Of a DNA stretch of 6,255 nt, positions 4,677 to 6,255 are shown piece by piece (position 1 is the stretch's first letter; every line of letters begins with the position of its first letter). Below the pieces are notes generated by a model. That model made no database searches. It was not told where the DNA came from and saw only the letters and a list, made by a program, of their open reading frames with translations. The stretch comes from Firmicutes bacterium UBA6811 (GTDB taxonomy: Bacteria; Bacillota; SHA-98; UBA4971): positions 35,033 through 41,287 of the forward strand of contig DKEX01000140.1 in NCBI GenBank assembly GCA_002452295.1. The letters are read 5' to 3'. The position numbers and the translations under genes are program-made.

Positions 4677-5801
4677 GTGAGAAGGGTTATCCTGAGTTGT
4701 GTCCTGGTAGTCGCCCTGCTTTCCCTGGGGGCTGTGGCCTATTCTGCTGAACCAATAAAGATCGGATTCGACCTGGCCATGACCGGCGGGGTCGCCGCCT
4801 ACGGGCAGATGGCCTGGGAAGGCGCGAATCTTATCAAGGAACTCGTGAAACCGGAAGTCCTGGGAAGGCCGGTAGAGTTCGTGCTGGTTGACAACAAGTC
4901 CGATAAGGTCGAGGCGGCCAACGCGGCGTCTCGTCTCATCGAAAAAGAAGAGGCCGTCGCGATAATCGGCCCCATGATAAGCGGAAGCATGCTGGCGACC
5001 GGGGAAATATGTGAGAAAAGGCAAGTGCCGATCATAGGCCCGACTACCACGAATCCCCTTACGACCCTCGGCAGGAAGTACGTGTTCCGCGCGTGCTACA
5101 CTGACCCGTTCCAGGCGGCTATAGCGGCCAAGTTCGCGTACGAGGAGTTGGGTGCGAGAACAGCGGCCATTCTCTCAGATATCTCTCAGGACTACTGCGT
5201 CGCATTGGGCGGGTTCTTCCAGGGTTCGTTTGAAAAACTGGGCGGCAAAGTGGTCTCCCTCACCTTCTGTAAGCTTGGTGACCAAGACTTCAGCGCCCAG
5301 CTTACCACCATCAAGAAGGCCAACCCCGACATCATCTACCTGCCGAACTACTACAATGAAGTCGCTCTCACCATGCGTCAGATGAGAGACCTCGGCTTGA
5401 AGCAGCCCGTGCTTTCGGCGGATGGCATAGACGTGCCAGAGCTTTTCACAGTGGGCGGTTCTGCCGTTGAGGGCATCATGCACACCGCGTTCTGGCACGA
5501 GAAGGCGGGAATGACTGATATCGGTAAGAAGTACATCGCAGCATACAAGCAGAAGTACGCAGGCAAAGAGGTCAACTCCTTCGGGGCTCTTACAGCCGAC
5601 TGCTACCTCATAATCCTCGATGCCATCAAGAGGGCCGGATCCACCGACCCGAAGAAGGTCCGTGATGCGATCGAGGCGACGAAGAATCTACCGGTGGTCA
5701 CCGGGCCGGTCACCATCGAAAACGGAGATGCGATCAAGCCGGTGGTGATCCGCCAGGCCAAAGGCGGCAAGTGGGAGTTCAAGGCTATCATCAACCCCTG
5801 A
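4677..5801 (+). CDS. livK: Branched-chain amino acid-type ABC transporter substrate-binding protein (LivK/LivJ-like)
   Basis: A 374-residue periplasmic binding protein of the type I (Leu/Ile/Val-binding, Peripla_BP_6) fold that feeds a Liv-type ABC importer. Residues 1-24 are a type I signal peptide cleaved after AYSA, with no lipobox. Family marks follow: PIKIGFDLAMTGGVAAYG (26-43), VEFVLVDNKSD (66-76), AVAIIGPMISGSM (93-105), VPIIGPTTTNP (117-127), DPDF-like QDFSAQL (203-209), DIIYLPNYYNEV (218-229), and AYDAV-like TADCYLIILDAIKRA (306-320). The start is GTG, with AAGGGGG (4661-4667) 9 nt upstream. A livH-like permease follows 161 nt later in the same direction. Binding proteins of this family take Leu/Ile/Val, other amino acids, amides or urea, so the symbol is positional and the ligand is not settled. 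Confidence 0.92.
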   Translation: MRRVILSCVLVVALLSLGAVAYSAEPIKIGFDLAMTGGVAAYGQMAWEGANLIKELVKPEVLGRPVEFVLVDNKSDKVEAANAASRLIEKEEAVAIIGPMISGSMLATGEICEKRQVPIIGPTTTNPLTTLGRKYVFRACYTDPFQAAIAAKFAYEELGARTAAILSDISQDYCVALGGFFQGSFEKLGGKVVSLTFCKLGDQDFSAQLTTIKKANPDIIYLPNYYNEVALTMRQMRDLGLKQPVLSADGIDVPELFTVGGSAVEGIMHTAFWHEKAGMTDIGKKYIAAYKQKYAGKEVNSFGALTADCYLIILDAIKRAGSTDPKKVRDAIEATKNLPVVTGPVTIENGDAIKPVVIRQAKGGKWEFKAIINP

Positions 5802-5864
5802 CGACTTAGTGAGGACAATGGGCCAGGCCGTGTGGAGCCCGTGATGTTTGCGTCTATCAACGAA

Positions 5865-5899
5865 GGGGCAAGAGGGTGGGCATCCTGCCCTCTTGCTCC
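5865..5899 (+). promoter_or_regulatory. Strong intercistronic hairpin between livK and livH
   Basis: A 12-bp stem with one G-T wobble pairs 5865-5876 with 5888-5899. Four further inner pairs (two of them wobbles) can close it to a 3-nt loop. No T-run follows, so it is more likely an RNA-stabilising or partial-termination element that keeps binding-protein mRNA in excess over permease mRNA. That arrangement is known for binding-protein transporter operons such as malE-malF. Confidence 0.55.
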
Positions 5900-5962
5900 G
5901 TGCGCATCTGGTGCGGATACCCCAGGAGACACGGGTTCTGCTACCATAAGGAGTTGACGCGG

Positions 5963-6255
5963 ATGGATCTGGAGACCTTCGTTCAGCAGTTGATGAACGG
6001 TCTTTCTCTCGGCAGTCTTTATGCTCTGATCGCTATCGGTTATACGATGGTCTATGGAATTCTCAGACTAATCAACTTCGCCCACTCCGACATATTCATG
6101 GTCGGCGCGTACTTTGCGTTTTTCATGGTTGCTGTCTTCCACCTGCCGTGGACGGTTTCGGCTATCCTTGCTGTAGTGCTTACAGCCCTGGTGGGCATGA
6201 CCATAGATAGGGTCGCCTACCGCCCAGTTCGCAACGCACCAAGGATATCGGCCCT
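5963..6255 (+). CDS. livH: Branched-chain amino acid-type ABC transporter permease (LivH-like), N-terminal part, truncated by window edge
   Basis: The first of the two membrane subunits expected in a Liv-type ABC importer; about 97 codons are visible before the window ends. The N-terminus reads FVQQLMNGLSLGSLYALIAIG (6-26). It is followed by the family signature GYTMVYGILRLINFAHSDIFMVGAY (26-50), a second hydrophobic stretch (FAFFMVAVF), and a third (AILAVVLTALVGM) leading to IDRVAYRPVRNAP. This order is typical of LivH. The ATG at 5963 has AAGGAG (5948-5953) at 9-nt spacing. It lies downstream of livK with no other gene between; livM, livG and livF would be expected beyond the window. Confidence 0.93.
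   Translation, partial: MDLETFVQQLMNGLSLGSLYALIAIGYTMVYGILRLINFAHSDIFMVGAYFAFFMVAVFHLPWTVSAILAVVLTALVGMTIDRVAYRPVRNAPRISA

Overview
This is an ordinary-looking bacterial chromosome segment of high G+C content, dense in membrane transport and organic-acid genes. It carries parts of three uptake or energy-coupling systems: a TAXI-type TRAP transporter on the minus strand, a sodium-pumping decarboxylase beta/gamma pair on the plus strand, and the start of a branched-chain-amino-acid-type (Liv) ABC importer on the plus strand. No phage, transposon, CRISPR, rRNA or tRNA gene was seen. The gene set and the DUF3006 gene suggest an anaerobic, amino-acid- or organic-acid-fermenting bacterium, either a high-G+C Bacillota lineage or a Synergistota member. 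Both binding proteins have a type I signal peptide without a lipobox cysteine, which favours a two-membrane cell. The taxonomic placement is inference only.

Layout: 1-1901 (minus strand) reads, in transcription order, TAXI binding protein, DUF1850 protein, and fused TRAP permease (N-terminal part only, cut by the window edge). The genes are 4 nt apart and then overlap by 22 nt, so they form one operon. 1902-2312 is a 411-nt divergent intergenic region with several small symmetrical or repeated motifs. 2313-3636 (plus strand) is oadB/gcdB/mmdB-like followed by a very small OadG-like membrane protein. A perfect 8-bp hairpin at 3682-3703 sits between this pair and a converging 74-aa DUF3006 gene (3702-3926, minus strand).

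3927-4676 is a 750-nt non-coding stretch. It holds a 5-nt microsatellite, an 11-nt tandem repeat containing a 9-nt palindrome, an inverted repeat, a good sigma70-like promoter at 4364-4393, and a predicted leader of about 275 nt rich in alternative hairpins. 4677-5801 is a livK/livJ-like binding protein. A 161-nt spacer with a strong hairpin follows, then the N-terminal third of a livH-like permease runs off the window.

Working together (inference): the TRAP system probably imports an organic acid or amino acid using a cation gradient. The decarboxylase beta/gamma subunits could export Na+ at the expense of decarboxylation, though no alpha subunit is in view. The Liv system imports an amino acid or related amide with ATP. 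The least explained part of the window is the structured leader of livK; the genes themselves belong to known families.
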